A DNA stretch of 64,000 bases from an uncultured Pseudomonadota bacterium (GCA_903835655.1 CAILNT010000112.1:1-64000), one strand, 5' to 3'; counted from the first letter of the stretch, positions 45,457-55,433 are shown. A program made the numbers and translations. The notes: a model not told the origin generated them from the letters alone.

Positions 45457-45587
45457 CTTCAGGAAGGGAAAAGTTGAGCGAGCCAGCGCCGGTCCGCCAT
45501 GATAAGCCTTGCCGCGTCCGGCAGCCAGCCGTTGCCGGCAGAGGCGGCGCCATTTGCCTGTCCGCATGGTTGCCGTTATAAGTCAGC

Positions 45588-46940
45588 ATGGCCAAATCCA
45601 CGACGACCTTTATCTGTTCCCAGTGCGGCGGGCAGACCAGCAAATGGCAGGGACAGTGTCCGCACTGCCTGGCATGGAACACTCTTGCCGAATCCCTGCA
45701 GGAAACCAAGCCCAGTCGTTTCCAGGCGCTCGCCGCCAGCGGCCAGGTGGTGCGCCTGTCCACCGTGCAGGCGGTCGATACCCCGCGCATGGCGACGGGT
45801 TTGCCGGAGTTCGACCGGGTGCTGGGCGGCGGCCTGGTCGGCGGCGGCGTGGTGCTGATCGGCGGCGACCCCGGCATCGGCAAGTCCACGCTGTTGCTAC
45901 AGGCGCTGGCGGAAATCAGCACGCGGGTGAAGACCCTGTATGTCAGCGGCGAGGAATCCGCGGCCCAGATCGCCTTGCGCAGCCGCCGTCTGGGGCTGTC
46001 CGCCGACATCCCGCTACTGACCGAAATCCGTCTGGAATCCATCTTCGCCACCCTGAAGGCCGAACAGCCGCAGGTGGCGGTGATTGACTCGATCCAGACC
46101 GTGTACACGGAGCAACTGCAATCCGCGCCGGGCAGCGTGGCCCAGGTGCGCGAATGCGCGCAGGAACTCACCCGCCACGCCAAGCAGGCCGGCATCACCA
46201 TCCTCCTGGTCGGCCACGTCACCAAGGAAGGCACGCTCGCGGGCCCCCGTGTACTGGAGCACATCGTCGATACCGTGCTGTATTTCGAGGGCGATACCGG
46301 TTCCAGCTTTCGCCTGATCCGCGCCTTCAAGAATCGCTATGGTGCGGTCAATGAGCTGGGCGTGTTTGCCATGACCGACAAGGGCCTCAAGGGCGTGAAC
46401 AACCCCTCCGCCCTGTTTCTCAACCGCGATGAACGCGAAGCGCCCGGTTCCTGTGTGGTGGTGGCGCTGGAAGGCACGCGCCCCCTGCTGGTGGAAATCC
46501 AGGCACTGCTCGACTCCACACATAGCCCCAGCCCGCGCCGCCTCACCGTCGGCCTGGACGGCAACCGCCTGGCCATGCTGCTGGCGGTGCTGCACCGCCA
46601 CGGCGGCATACCCTGCTACGACCAGGACGTGTTCGTCAATGCCGTGGGCGGCGTCAGGATCAGCGAACCGGCGGTGGACCTGGCGGTGGCCCTGGCCGTG
46701 GTTTCCTCGCTGCGCAACAAGTCGATCCCGCACAAGCTGGCGGTATTCGGCGAGATCGGCCTGGCCGGCGAGATTCGCCCGGTACAGCGCGGTCAGGAAC
46801 GCCTGAAGGAAGCCGCCAAGCTGGGCTTCACCCTGGCCTTGTGCCCGAAGGCCAATCTGCCCCGGGGCAAGATCGCGGGCATGGAAGTGCGCGGCGCGGG
46901 CAGCCTGGCCGAGGCGCTGGAGTACTTCCGCGGGCTATGA
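45588..46940 (+). CDS. radA: DNA repair protein RadA (Sms)
   Basis: The protein is 450 residues. The N-terminal zinc finger is FICSQCGGQTSKWQGQCPHC. The RecA-like core has Walker A GGDPGIGKSTLL, the RadA-specific FKNRYGAVNELGVF, and Walker B VAVIDSIQTVY. The Lon-like C-terminal domain has RLTVGLDGNRLAMLLAVLHRH and SIPHKLAVFGEIGLAGEIRPV. It processes recombination intermediates and extends branch migration. The gene is divergent from the nitronate monooxygenase-like gene. Confidence 0.97.
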   Translation: MAKSTTTFICSQCGGQTSKWQGQCPHCLAWNTLAESLQETKPSRFQALAASGQVVRLSTVQAVDTPRMATGLPEFDRVLGGGLVGGGVVLIGGDPGIGKSTLLLQALAEISTRVKTLYVSGEESAAQIALRSRRLGLSADIPLLTEIRLESIFATLKAEQPQVAVIDSIQTVYTEQLQSAPGSVAQVRECAQELTRHAKQAGITILLVGHVTKEGTLAGPRVLEHIVDTVLYFEGDTGSSFRLIRAFKNRYGAVNELGVFAMTDKGLKGVNNPSALFLNRDEREAPGSCVVVALEGTRPLLVEIQALLDSTHSPSPRRLTVGLDGNRLAMLLAVLHRHGGIPCYDQDVFVNAVGGVRISEPAVDLAVALAVVSSLRNKSIPHKLAVFGEIGLAGEIRPVQRGQERLKEAAKLGFTLALCPKANLPRGKIAGMEVRGAGSLAEALEYFRGL

Positions 46941-46972
46941 TTATGATGTATGGCCCCGCACAGTACGTGGCA

Positions 46973-47023
46973 GCGGGCTTGCCCGCGACGGCTGCTGGCC
47001 CATTTCACTTGCATGAAATGGCC
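46973..47023. repeat. REP-like region after radA
   Basis: The spacer holds GCGGGCTTGCCCGC (46973-46986), a perfect stem of the kind found in dispersed REP sequences, and a second hairpin GGCCCATTTCA with TGAAATGGCC (46997-47022) with one bulged C. A comparable core, GCGGGCAAGCCCGC, occurs at 61915-61928. Confidence 0.55.
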
Positions 47024-47129
47024 AGCGGGCTCCCCTCGGGGGGATATTCCTTCGCCGCCAGAAGATCGTCCTTTCGTTTTTCATCGCGCCTGCCGACAAT
47101 CCCCCCACTTTCCTTTCGAGCCACAGACC

Positions 47130-47969
47130 ATGGTGCAATCGCTCTGGTATCTCCGCCACGCCGGCAGTACCCTCGGACCCTATCCGCCGCCCCAGGTCGA
47201 CGAATTGCTGCGTGCCGGGGCGATAACCGAGGATTGGGAAATCAGTCTGGATGAGCAGAACTGGCTGCCGCTCAAGGAAAGCGGCCGTTTCCCCGTTCAG
47301 GGATCCGCCTCGCAGGGGGAGGCCGGGGCCGGGCAGTCGGCCTGGGTCGAGGAACGCCAGCGCGCGCGCGCGCGCTGGAGCGACGGCGAGGCTCCTCTGC
47401 CACATGACGAGCAGCTCAACGAGACGCGACGCCTGGCGCTCGGTCACGACCAACTTCGCACCGAGCATCTCGTGGCCGAGGCCAGAAAACGCCGCCCGTC
47501 ATTCCTGATCGGGCTGCTGGCTCTGTTTGCGCTCGCGGCCATCGGCCTGAGCGTGTGGTGGGGGCAGCGGCCTATCCTGGCCTCGCTGGATCAGGCCGTG
47601 AACTGTGCCTCTCCCGCGGGGGAAAGCGTCAACTGGGGTGGCTGCGACAAGCGTGGCGCGGCCCTGGCCGGCGCCCTCCTGCGCAATGCGCGCCTGGAGC
47701 GCACGCGCCTGGAGGATGCCCATCTCGCCGGTGCGATCATGGAGTATGCCAGCGCCAAGGGTGCGAACCTGCGCAATGCCGATCTGCATGGGGCGAAGCT
47801 GGTTGCGGCCGATCTGACCGGGGCGGACCTCTCCGGGGCGGATCTCTCCGGCGCGAACCTGCGTTACGCCGTCTTCGCGGATACCCTTCTGGCCGGCACC
47901 CGCCTGGATCATGCGGTCTGGAGCGATGGCCGCACCTGTGCGCCCGGCTCGGTCGGGGCCTGTCTTTGA
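47130..47969 (+). CDS. GYF-like domain, membrane and pentapeptide-repeat protein
   Basis: The protein is 279 residues from the ATG at 47130. The first 50 residues match the GYF_2/DUF4339 fold: SLWYLRHAGSTLGPYPPPQV and EISLDEQNWLPLKE. A charged helical linker precedes one membrane segment (FLIGLLALFALAAIGLSVWW). The outer part has pentapeptide repeats with A(N/D)LXX periodicity (GAIMEYASAKGANLRNADL, GADLSGADLSGANLRYAVF). Such fusions are known but unassigned; pentapeptide coils often bind proteins. The stop is only one nucleotide from a TTG that could start the next gene. Confidence 0.7.
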   Translation: MVQSLWYLRHAGSTLGPYPPPQVDELLRAGAITEDWEISLDEQNWLPLKESGRFPVQGSASQGEAGAGQSAWVEERQRARARWSDGEAPLPHDEQLNETRRLALGHDQLRTEHLVAEARKRRPSFLIGLLALFALAAIGLSVWWGQRPILASLDQAVNCASPAGESVNWGGCDKRGAALAGALLRNARLERTRLEDAHLAGAIMEYASAKGANLRNADLHGAKLVAADLTGADLSGADLSGANLRYAVFADTLLAGTRLDHAVWSDGRTCAPGSVGACL

Positions 47970-48001
47970 CTACCCATGATTTTCCTGCATCTTCTGCGAT
48001 C

Positions 48002-48790
48002 GTGGTCACTTCGCGTGACAATGCGCGTTATCAGGCGCTGCGTGGCCTGGCCTCGGAGCGGCGCGCGCGGCGCCAGGCTGGCGCCACCCTGATCGACGGC
48101 GAGCATCTGATCGAGTCCGCACTGGCCGCGGGCATTACACCGCGCCGCCTGGTGTTCTCCGCCAGTTCGCAGGCAAACCGGGTGGCCGGGTGGCAAGCGC
48201 GCCTGCCCCGGGTTCCCTTGCTACACCTGTCCGATGAGCTGTTCGCCACGCTCTCTCCGGTCGACTCGCCCACGGGCGTGCTCGCGGAAATCGCCATCCC
48301 CACGCGGGTCGACACCACGGCGCGGTTCGTGGTGCTGCTGGAGGATATCCAGGATCCAGGCAACCTGGGCGCGCTGCTGCGGACAGCCGCCGCCGCCGGA
48401 GTGGAGCAGGCGTATCTCTCGACCGCCTGCGCCGACGTCTGGTCGCCCAAAGTCCTGCGCGGTGGCCAGGGCGCGCACTTTCGCCTGGGGTTGGAGGAGC
48501 GTGCCGACCTGCTGGCGGTGGCGCGGGATTTCCCCGGCAGCCTTCACGCTGCAGTGCTGGGCGCGGGCGTCTCCCTGTTCGACCTGAATTTGCGCGATCC
48601 GGTGGCCTTCGCCTTCGGCAACGAGGGTGCGGGCCTGTCCGAGGCGCTGCGTGCCCTGGCCCGACCGTTCAGCATCCCCATGAGCGACCAGGTGGAATCG
48701 CTGAACGTGGCCGCGGCGGCCGCGGTATGCCTGTTCGAACGGGTCAGGCAGCAGGGCTTGCTGACTGGGACGGCTTCAGTGACTGCTTGA
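48002..48790 (+). CDS. SpoU/TrmH-family RNA 2'-O-methyltransferase
   Basis: The protein is 262 residues from the GTG at 48002 (MVTSRDNARYQALRGL fits the family start); a TTG at 47966 overlapping the previous stop would add twelve residues. The substrate-binding N-terminal domain has ATLIDGEHLIESALAAG. The SPOUT knot has LLEDIQDPGNLGALLRTAAAAG (motif 1), FAFGNEGAGLSEALR (motif 2) and IPMSDQVESLNVAAAAAVCLFE (motif 3). It methylates a ribose in rRNA or tRNA; which base is unknown. Its 3' end overlaps ppsR by 47 nt in convergent orientation. Confidence 0.9.
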   Translation: MVTSRDNARYQALRGLASERRARRQAGATLIDGEHLIESALAAGITPRRLVFSASSQANRVAGWQARLPRVPLLHLSDELFATLSPVDSPTGVLAEIAIPTRVDTTARFVVLLEDIQDPGNLGALLRTAAAAGVEQAYLSTACADVWSPKVLRGGQGAHFRLGLEERADLLAVARDFPGSLHAAVLGAGVSLFDLNLRDPVAFAFGNEGAGLSEALRALARPFSIPMSDQVESLNVAAAAAVCLFERVRQQGLLTGTASVTA

Positions 48791-49592
48791 TCAGTGCGGC
48801 GATCTCTTCCACCGAGCGGGTGGAAGAGTCGACGATGGGCACGCCCGCATCCGTCAGCATCTTTTCCGCCAGCCGCAGTTCCTCGCGGCAGGTCTTCAGA
48901 GAAGAGTAGACACTGTTGGGACGCCGTTCGCTGCGGATCTGCGCCAGCCTCTCGGGCGCCAGTGTCAGGCCGCGCAGCTTCGCCTTGTGCGGCAGCAGCG
49001 ATTGCGGCAGACCGGGCGCAATCCCCGAGGAGGAGTCGAAATTCTCCGGGGTGAGCGGGTAGTTGGCCACGTTCAAGCCGTACTGCATGGCCATGTACAG
49101 CGAGGTGGGCGTCTTGCCGCTGCGGGAGACGCCCACCAGGATGAGGTCCGCGCGCTGGTATTTCTCGACGGAGAGACCATCGTCCGCGGCAAGCGCGAAA
49201 TTCACCGCATTGATCCGCAAGTAGTAGTCGCTTTGCCCGCCCATGCTATGAAAACGGCCGCGCAGAGGCTCGGGCGGGTAGCCGATCTCGCCCACCATCA
49301 TGCCCAGGAATTGACCGTAGATGTCCATCACCAGAGCGCCGCAGGCCGCCAGGGCCGAGCGCGCCCCGGGATCGGTGAGCGTGGAATAGACCAGAGGTTT
49401 CAGGCCGCAGTCGCTCCAGGCCAGGCGGACTTGCTGCGCCGCGAGTTCCGCTTTTTCCTGACTGTCGATGAAAGGTAGACTGATGGTCGCGAATGCCTCG
49501 TCGGGGAATTGCGAGAGCAGGCTTTTGCCGATGATTTCGGCGGTGATGCCAGTGTGGTCGGAGATGAAGAAAACCGGGCGTGCGGGGGTCAT
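48744..49592 (-). CDS. ppsR: PEP synthase regulatory protein (kinase/pyrophosphorylase)
   Basis: The protein is 282 residues of the DUF299/PSRP family: [20 protein letters not shown] at the N-terminus, [20 protein letters not shown] as the P-loop, and [11 protein letters not shown]-like [12 protein letters not shown] after it. It switches PEP synthase by ADP-dependent phosphorylation and Pi-dependent dephosphorylation. It is divergent from ppsA across 37 nt, the standard arrangement. Confidence 0.95.
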   Translation of the reverse strand: MTPARPVFFISDHTGITAEIIGKSLLSQFPDEAFATISLPFIDSQEKAELAAQQVRLAWSDCGLKPLVYSTLTDPGARSALAACGALVMDIYGQFLGMMVGEIGYPPEPLRGRFHSMGGQSDYYLRINAVNFALAADDGLSVEKYQRADLILVGVSRSGKTPTSLYMAMQYGLNVANYPLTPENFDSSSGIAPGLPQSLLPHKAKLRGLTLAPERLAQIRSERRPNSVYSSLKTCREELRLAEKMLTDAGVPIVDSSTRSVEEIAALIKQSLKPSQSASPAA

Positions 49593-49629
49593 GGGGATGG
49601 ATAGTTTGAACGTTCAGAGGACTCGGAAA

Positions 49630-52038
49630 ATGGACCATGCTGGTAGCAACACATTTGACTCTGTATTTGACTACATTGCGCGCTTTGAAACCTTGTCGAT
49701 GCAGGATATCGACAAGGTCGGGGGCAAGAACGCTTCCCTGGGCGAGATGATCCGCAATCTTTCCGACAAGGGGGTGCGCGTCCCCGGCGGTTTCGCAACC
49801 ACCGCCGACGCCTTCCGGGAGTATCTCTCCTGCAACGATCTGGGGGGGCGGATCGCCGCCCGGATGTCCACGCTCGATGTCGATGACACGCAGGCCCTGG
49901 CCCTGGCCGGGCGCGAGATTCGCGGCTGGATGCTGGCGGCCCCCCTGCCCGCCGGCCTGGAAGCGGGCATCCGCCACGACCACCGCCTGATGTGCGCGGA
50001 GGCCGGGGAAGCCTTGTTGTTTGCGGTACGGTCCTCCGCCACCGCCGAGGACCTGCCGGATGCCTCCTTCGCCGGGCAGCAAGAGACCTACCTCAACATC
50101 CAGGGCGCGGAAAATCTGATCGACGCGGTCAAGCGCTGTTTCGCTTCCCTCTACAACGACCGCGCCATCGCCTACCGCGTGCACAACCGTTTCGAACATG
50201 CCGATGTGGCCTTATCTGCGGGCATCCAGCGCATGGTGCGCTCCGATCTGGGCGCGGCCGGCGTCATGTTCACCATGGACACCGAGTCGGGTTTCCGCGA
50301 CGTGGTCTTCATCAACGCCTCCTACGGCCTGGGCGAGACGGTAGTGCAGGGCTCGGTGAATCCGGACGAGTATTACGTGCACAAGCCCATGTTGCGCCAG
50401 GGTAAACGCGCCGTGGTGCGCAAAAAACTGGGCGAGAAGGCCATTCGCATGGTCTTCTCCAGGGAATCCGTGGCCGAGCGTTCCACTCTGGTGGAGGAGG
50501 TGCCCGTGGGATTGCGCCACCGCTTCGCCCTGGAAGACGACGAATTGCTGGAACTCGCCCGCTACGCCCTCATCATCGAGGACCACTATGGCCGCCCGAT
50601 GGACATCGAGTGGGGGCGCGACGGCATCGATGGCAAGCTGTACATCCTGCAAGCCCGGCCTGAAACCGTGAAATCGCGCGATGGCAACGTCCAGGTCCGG
50701 TTCAAGATGCTGGAAAAGGGCCGCGTTCTCGCCCACGGCCGCGCCATCGGCGGCAAGGTCGGCCAGGGGCGCGCGCGCTTGATCCAGTCCCTGGCCCAGA
50801 TGCATGAAGTCCAGCCCGGGGACGTCCTGGTCGCGGACATGACCGATCCGGATTGGGAACCCGTGATGAAGCGTGCCGCAGCCATCGTCACCAACCGTGG
50901 CGGGCGCACCTGCCACGCCGCCATCATCGCGCGCGAACTCGGGGTGCCGGCGGTGGTGGGCACGGGCGACGCCACGAAAACCCTGCGGGACGGCCAGGAA
51001 ATCACCGTCTCCTGTGCCGAAGGCGAGGATGGCTACGTCTACGAGGGCCTGCTCAAGTTCGAGAGGACCGAGCGGGCCACGCAAACCATGCCCGAGATTC
51101 CGGTCAAGATCATGATGAACGTCGGCAACCCGGAGCAGGCCTTCCATTTCGCCACCTTGCCCCACGAAGGCGTAGGCCTGGCGCGCCTGGAGTTCATCAT
51201 CAGCAACGCCATCGGTATCCACCCGAACGCCGCGCTGGAATACCGCAGGATGCCCGATGCGGTGAAAACCGCGATCGATGCCAAGATCCAGGGGTACGGC
51301 GATCCGGTCAATTTCTATGTGGAGAAGCTGGTGGAAGGTATCGCCACCATCGCCTGCGCGTTCTGGCCCAAGCGCGTGATCGTGCGCACGTCGGATTTCA
51401 AGTCCAACGAGTACGCCAGCCTGACCGGCGGCGCGCAGTTCGAACCGCATGAGGAGAACCCCATGCTTGGCTTCCGCGGCGCCGGCCGCTATGCCAGCCC
51501 GCAGTTCCAGCGTGCCTTTCAGCTCGAGTGCCGCGCCATCAAGCGCGTGCGCGACGAGATGGGGCTCACCAACGTGGAAATCATGCTGCCCTTCGTGCGC
51601 ACCCTGGGGGACGCCGACGCGGCGCTGGCGGTGCTGGCGGAGAACGGACTGGAGCGCGGCAGCGGCAAGGACGGCCTCAAGATCATCATGATGTGCGAGA
51701 TTCCCGCCAATGTCCTGATGGCCGACGAGTTCTTGCAGCGTTTCGACGGTTTCTCCATAGGCTCCAACGACCTCACCCAGCTGACACTGGGTGTGGACCG
51801 CGACTCCAGCCTGGTGGCGGCGGCCTTCGACGAGCGCAATCCGGCGGTGAAGAAACTGTTGTCCGAAGCCATCGCCGCCTGCAAGCGCCACGGCAAGTAC
51901 GTCGGCATCTGCGGTCAGGGACCCTCCGATCACCCCGACCTGGCCGAATGGCTGGTGGATCAGGGCATCGACTCGCTCTCGCTCAACCCGGACACGGTGG
52001 TGAGCACCTGGCTGCGCCTGGGCGCGCGCGGGAAATAG
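49630..52038 (+). CDS. ppsA: Phosphoenolpyruvate synthase
   Basis: The protein is 802 residues from the ATG at 49630 ([20 protein letters not shown]); the frame is open upstream through the ppsR promoter. The ATP-grasp domain has [38 protein letters not shown] and [17 protein letters not shown]. The phospho-His is in [20 protein letters not shown]. The PEP domain has [18 protein letters not shown] and [19 protein letters not shown]. It converts pyruvate to PEP for gluconeogenesis, which with PFOR and reversible PFK fits autotrophic or low-sugar metabolism. Confidence 0.97.
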   Translation: MDHAGSNTFDSVFDYIARFETLSMQDIDKVGGKNASLGEMIRNLSDKGVRVPGGFATTADAFREYLSCNDLGGRIAARMSTLDVDDTQALALAGREIRGWMLAAPLPAGLEAGIRHDHRLMCAEAGEALLFAVRSSATAEDLPDASFAGQQETYLNIQGAENLIDAVKRCFASLYNDRAIAYRVHNRFEHADVALSAGIQRMVRSDLGAAGVMFTMDTESGFRDVVFINASYGLGETVVQGSVNPDEYYVHKPMLRQGKRAVVRKKLGEKAIRMVFSRESVAERSTLVEEVPVGLRHRFALEDDELLELARYALIIEDHYGRPMDIEWGRDGIDGKLYILQARPETVKSRDGNVQVRFKMLEKGRVLAHGRAIGGKVGQGRARLIQSLAQMHEVQPGDVLVADMTDPDWEPVMKRAAAIVTNRGGRTCHAAIIARELGVPAVVGTGDATKTLRDGQEITVSCAEGEDGYVYEGLLKFERTERATQTMPEIPVKIMMNVGNPEQAFHFATLPHEGVGLARLEFIISNAIGIHPNAALEYRRMPDAVKTAIDAKIQGYGDPVNFYVEKLVEGIATIACAFWPKRVIVRTSDFKSNEYASLTGGAQFEPHEENPMLGFRGAGRYASPQFQRAFQLECRAIKRVRDEMGLTNVEIMLPFVRTLGDADAALAVLAENGLERGSGKDGLKIIMMCEIPANVLMADEFLQRFDGFSIGSNDLTQLTLGVDRDSSLVAAAFDERNPAVKKLLSEAIAACKRHGKYVGICGQGPSDHPDLAEWLVDQGIDSLSLNPDTVVSTWLRLGARGK

Positions 52039-52072
52039 GGCTACGCGGGGGGCGGTCCGTGGGCTTACGGGC

Positions 52073-52489
52073 TCATAGTGGGCCGCATTCCCTGCGGTAT
52101 TTCCGCCGCTCGCTGGCCAGCGTGACCTTCTGGCTCCTGCTCGGTTTTTCCCGCTCGCGTGCGGCTTCGATCTTGTCGAGCAGACGCTCGCAGGCGAGTT
52201 CCTGTTTTCGTGCCGCGGCGCGTTTTTTTTCCAGTGCCCTGGCAGCGATTTCTTCGCGCTTCCTGAGCGCTTCGGCAGCGGCGATGTCCCGGTTGGCGCA
52301 GGTGCGTGCCGCCTCGACTTCGTGGACGTTGAGCGGCGGGGGCGGCGACGGCGGCGCCAGGGTCTGGCTGGCCTCGGGGCAGGGCGCCTCCTGGTAGATC
52401 ACCCGCTCGCCCTGGTGGCATTTATGAATTTCCGCATGGGCTGGCGCACTCGCCAGAGCGAAGGCGGTGAACAAGATGCGAACGAACAT
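52073..52489 (-). CDS. DUF4124-domain periplasmic protein
   Basis: The protein is 138 residues. A signal peptide (ILFTAFALASAPAHA) is followed by the DUF4124 pattern EIHKCHQGERVIYQEAPCPE (Cys pair). A Pro-rich linker (LAPPSPPPPLN) and a charged helix (RKREEIAARALEKKRAAARK) make up the rest. Such proteins are small periplasmic factors of unknown function. It is the last gene of the minus-strand run that begins with the SQR-like gene. Confidence 0.75.
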   Translation of the reverse strand: MFVRILFTAFALASAPAHAEIHKCHQGERVIYQEAPCPEASQTLAPPSPPPPLNVHEVEAARTCANRDIAAAEALRKREEIAARALEKKRAAARKQELACERLLDKIEAAREREKPSRSQKVTLASERRKYRRECGPL

Positions 52490-52573
52490 GGAAGCCTCCC
52501 GAGCGTTTGATCGTCAGATACAAACAATATGTCATCGCGGCCGAGTCGGGGTGCCCGACCGCGATGCGAGCCG

Positions 52574-53158
52574 CTATCTGCCCATCGTGACCTTGTTCTG
52601 GTCGATGTTGTAGCCCCAGGGCAGGCCGGCATTCTTCCAGCCATTCAGCGTGCGTTTGCCCTTGTTCGGCCCATCCTTGGCGAGATCGCCTTCGAAGCCG
52701 TCCACCACCGACCACACGTTCGTATAGCCGTAGCGCGACAGCAAGTCGGCGGACATGGCACTGCGGTCTCCGGAGCGGCAGATCAGGACGACGGGGTCGT
52801 TCTTGTCGACGCCCTTCTCCAGCGCGAAGGCCTCGAACTGGGAGAGGAAGTCGGGGTTGGGATTGCGCGGGAAAGTGTTCTTTTCCTTGTCCCACTTGTC
52901 GTAATGCATGATGCCGAAGGAGGCCTGCCCGTCGAGTCCGTCGGGGGAGCCGACGAACAGCACTTCCTCGAGGGTGCGCACGTCCACGAACAACACCTTG
53001 GGCGCATGGGCCTTGAGAAATTCCGGCACCTCACGGGCCTCCAGATACAGGCCCAGCTTGCTGACCTTGATCTTGGGCAGGCTGGCCGGGTCGACCGCGG
53101 CGGCATCGAGGGCGCAGAGGGATAGCAGGAACGTCACCATCAGAATCAGGAATCGCAT
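52574..53158 (-). CDS. Exported rhodanese-domain protein
   Basis: The protein is 194 residues from the ATG at 53158 (AAGGAG before it). A signal peptide (FLILMVTFLLSLCALDAAA) is followed by one rhodanese domain: KVLFVDVRTLEEVLFVG and the active loop VVLICRSGDRSAMSADLLSRYG with the catalytic Cys. It is periplasmic and could transfer or accept sulfane sulfur. Its position after DUF302, haemoglobin and an SQR-like flavoprotein fits a sulfide-handling group. Confidence 0.85.
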   Translation of the reverse strand: MRFLILMVTFLLSLCALDAAAVDPASLPKIKVSKLGLYLEAREVPEFLKAHAPKVLFVDVRTLEEVLFVGSPDGLDGQASFGIMHYDKWDKEKNTFPRNPNPDFLSQFEAFALEKGVDKNDPVVLICRSGDRSAMSADLLSRYGYTNVWSVVDGFEGDLAKDGPNKGKRTLNGWKNAGLPWGYNIDQNKVTMGR

Positions 53159-53193
53159 GTCGGTCTCCTTGTGTGCGAGGGTGGTCGCCTGGA

Positions 53194-53583
53194 TCAGGCG
53201 CGCAGTTTGGCGAGGACTTCCGCCAGGTGGGATTGCGCTTCCGCCATAGCCGAGCTGATGTCCGGATGCCCGGCGCTGGCGGCGACCACGCCGGGATCCT
53301 GCAAGGCGATGCGGGTCACGCCCGGCGCGATTTCGTAAGCGCAGCAGCCGCAGGGCAGCAGGGCGCCGGCGTCGCGATCGGCCTCCAGGACGCGCCTGGC
53401 GATGCCTGGGGCGCACACGCCGAGCAGGCGGTAGGGCGGGATGTCGTGGTCCAGCTTGGCTTTCATGATGGCCTGGACGTCGACATCCGAGACGATGCCC
53501 ATCCTGGATTCGGCCAACGTGGATTTGAGCCTGGCGATGGCCTGGTCGATGGGCAGAGCGAGTTCAACAGTGTGTGCGTACAT
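53194..53583 (-). CDS. DUF302-family protein
   Basis: The protein is 129 residues, cytosolic. The DUF302 fold is visible: PIDQAIARLKSTLAESRMGI, VQAIMKAKLDHDIPPYRLLG and VCAPGIARRVLEADRDAG, with GALLPCGCCAYEIAPGVTRI. The C-terminal segment DPGVVAASAGHPDISSAMAE is also conserved. DUF302 proteins often occur with sulfide- and thiosulfate-oxidation genes, but no enzymatic role is known. It lies 33 nt after the haemoglobin gene. Confidence 0.85.
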   Translation of the reverse strand: MYAHTVELALPIDQAIARLKSTLAESRMGIVSDVDVQAIMKAKLDHDIPPYRLLGVCAPGIARRVLEADRDAGALLPCGCCAYEIAPGVTRIALQDPGVVAASAGHPDISSAMAEAQSHLAEVLAKLRA

Positions 53584-53616
53584 GGGTTCCCTCGGTTCAG
53601 AAAGGTTGAGACCCGT

Positions 53617-54057
53617 CTAGCCTACCTGAGCTTGCGGCTGCATGCCATTCGCCGGCTGGTTGCGCATGTGGTCGCCGACCTTGACGATGGCCCGGTAGAG
53701 CTCCGCGCGCAGCCCGGCGTCCGCCACGGTTTCTTCCAGCGCCAGGTGCATGCAGTGCAGCCACTGGTCGCGCTCGGTATCGCCGATGGAGAAATGCAAA
53801 TGGCGGCGGCGCAGCATGGGGTGGCCGTGTTTTTCTACGTACAACTGCGGCCCGCCCAGCCAGCCGCAAAGGAAGTCATACAGTTTCTGGCGCGAGCCGG
53901 AGAGATCCTGCGCATGCATCTTGCGGATGCCATAGGCCTCCGGCAGCTCGTCCATGTGGTCATAGAAACGATCCACCAGTTGCCTCACCCCGGTTGCGCC
54001 ACCGATGCGCTCGTAATGGGTTTGCGGGTCGATGGGGGGGCGGGTCGTCGAAATCAT
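53617..54057 (-). CDS. Group II truncated haemoglobin
   Basis: The protein is 146 residues with the 2/2 globin pattern: ERIGGATGVRQLVDRFYDHM, LYDFLCGWLGGPQLYVEKHG, the proximal His region HPMLRRRHLHFSIG and the G-helix DQWLHCMHLALEE with the group II Trp. It can bind O2, NO or sulfide; group II members usually scavenge oxygen or NO. Its ATG overlaps the stop of the SQR-like gene (ATGA), which makes cotranslation with a flavoprotein likely and suggests a reductant partner. Confidence 0.92.
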   Translation of the reverse strand: MISTTRPPIDPQTHYERIGGATGVRQLVDRFYDHMDELPEAYGIRKMHAQDLSGSRQKLYDFLCGWLGGPQLYVEKHGHPMLRRRHLHFSIGDTERDQWLHCMHLALEETVADAGLRAELYRAIVKVGDHMRNQPANGMQPQAQVG

Positions 54058-55187
54058 GTCCGGAGTGCCTTCAGGTAATGCCGTTCAAAAATGCGCTTGG
54101 CCCAGTGGAACAGCCTCAGGGGGGGGAGGAGGAAGGCGCGTTTCTCGTCGCGGTAGACCAGGATGCCCCGGTTTCCGGTGTCGACGATGCAGATCAGCTC
54201 TACCTTGAAGCGCGCCGTCGGCGCCTTGCCGTGCACTGCCAGGAGCAGGTTTTCCGCCGCGGCACGGGCTTGCAGGTCGGCGATGTGCGCCTGCTTCGGC
54301 ATCCAGTCCGGGCCGGGAAAGCTGCCGGCGTCGCCCGCCACGAAGACGCGCTCTGCGCCTTCCACCCGACAATGGACGTCGGCCTTGAAGAAGCCCCCGG
54401 GAGTCAACGGCAGGCCGGCATCCGCGGCCCAGGCCGGCCCGGTCAGTCCGGGCATGAACAGGATCAGGTCGGCGTCGATGTGGCCACCCTCGGTGGCCAC
54501 GCCTTTTCCCGAAAAACTCAGGAGCTTGTGGCCCAGATGGGTGTCGATGCGGCGCTTGGCCATTTCCGACATCAGGCCGGAAACCGCCCTTTCGCCGAGA
54601 CGCTTGCCCGGTTCGGCGGCTGCATTGAAGAAGGTCAGCTCGATTTCGTCGCGCTTGCCGCGTTGGCGCAGCAGCGTATCCAGGCCGAACAGCAATTCGA
54701 ACATCGGGCCGCCGCGCACGGCAGAGGGTTCGTTGGGGTTGCCGCCAAAGCCCAAGGCGATGCGTCCTCGGCGCAGGGCCGCGACGCGGTCGCGGATCGC
54801 TTCCGCCGACGCCACGCCCTCGCACAGCGTCAGCGCATGCTCGATGCCGGGCAGTTTCTTGATGAAGCGCCCGCCACTGGCGATGAGCAGAAAATCGTTT
54901 TCCACCGGTCCATGGTCGGTCTGCACGGTACGGCCGCCGTTGCCGAGGCCGGTGACGCGGCCGGCGATGAACTCGACGGCGTGGTCCTTGAAAAAACGTT
55001 CGAGCGGGAGTGTCAGGTCGCTTCCCCTGCGTAACCCGGAAGGAATCCAGATCAGGCTGGGCAGGAAGACGAACTCGGCTTTGGGCGCGATCACGGTGAT
55101 CCGGGCGCTGGGTGCGCGGCGGCGCAGTTCGCGCACGGCGGTGAGCGCGGCAAATCCGGCGCCGAGGATGACGATGCGGGGAGTCAT
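54054..55187 (-). CDS. Sulfide:quinone oxidoreductase-like FAD protein
   Basis: The protein is 377 residues from the ATG at 55187. FAD motif PRIVILGAGFAALTAVRELR, second LLIASGGRFIKKLPGIE and a late AERVFVAGDAGSFPGPDWMPKQ identify the SQR/NDH-2 superfamily. Cys122 (TLCEGV) and Cys333 (LICIVDTGN) correspond to two of the three SQR cysteines; the middle one, normally near residue 160, is missing (NEPSAVRGG). It may be an atypical SQR or another quinone-linked flavoprotein. It heads the group with haemoglobin, DUF302 and rhodanese. Confidence 0.82.
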   Translation of the reverse strand: MTPRIVILGAGFAALTAVRELRRRAPSARITVIAPKAEFVFLPSLIWIPSGLRRGSDLTLPLERFFKDHAVEFIAGRVTGLGNGGRTVQTDHGPVENDFLLIASGGRFIKKLPGIEHALTLCEGVASAEAIRDRVAALRRGRIALGFGGNPNEPSAVRGGPMFELLFGLDTLLRQRGKRDEIELTFFNAAAEPGKRLGERAVSGLMSEMAKRRIDTHLGHKLLSFSGKGVATEGGHIDADLILFMPGLTGPAWAADAGLPLTPGGFFKADVHCRVEGAERVFVAGDAGSFPGPDWMPKQAHIADLQARAAAENLLLAVHGKAPTARFKVELICIVDTGNRGILVYRDEKRAFLLPPLRLFHWAKRIFERHYLKALRT

Positions 55188-55433
55188 GGCAGTCCTGGTT
55201 GAGAATAGTCTGATAGTCTTATTTCCCGGACATTCTACCGTTGGGCGCCGCAATTCCGAAGCAGGCCGCGGCTGCGGGCATGTGGGATACTCTCGAGTGC
55301 GCGGGCGCCGCCGGCATCCCCCTCGGGCACGGGCGGCGTGCTGGCGCGGCCAGCGTATTGCGTCCACGGGATTTTTCTCCCCCCTCGGCGGTAAGGCTTG
55401 GGGGTGGATTCGCCACCTAACTGGAACTACACC

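Noticed and set aside
43471-45477. A 668-codon plus-strand open frame opposite nifJ and the nitronate monooxygenase-like gene
   Set aside because: The composition is typical of an antisense shadow and both minus-strand proteins are clear family members.
47005-47110. Upstream in-frame extension of the GYF/pentapeptide protein back to 46950
   Set aside because: It crosses a REP-like palindrome and the GYF-like fold starts at the ATG at 47130.
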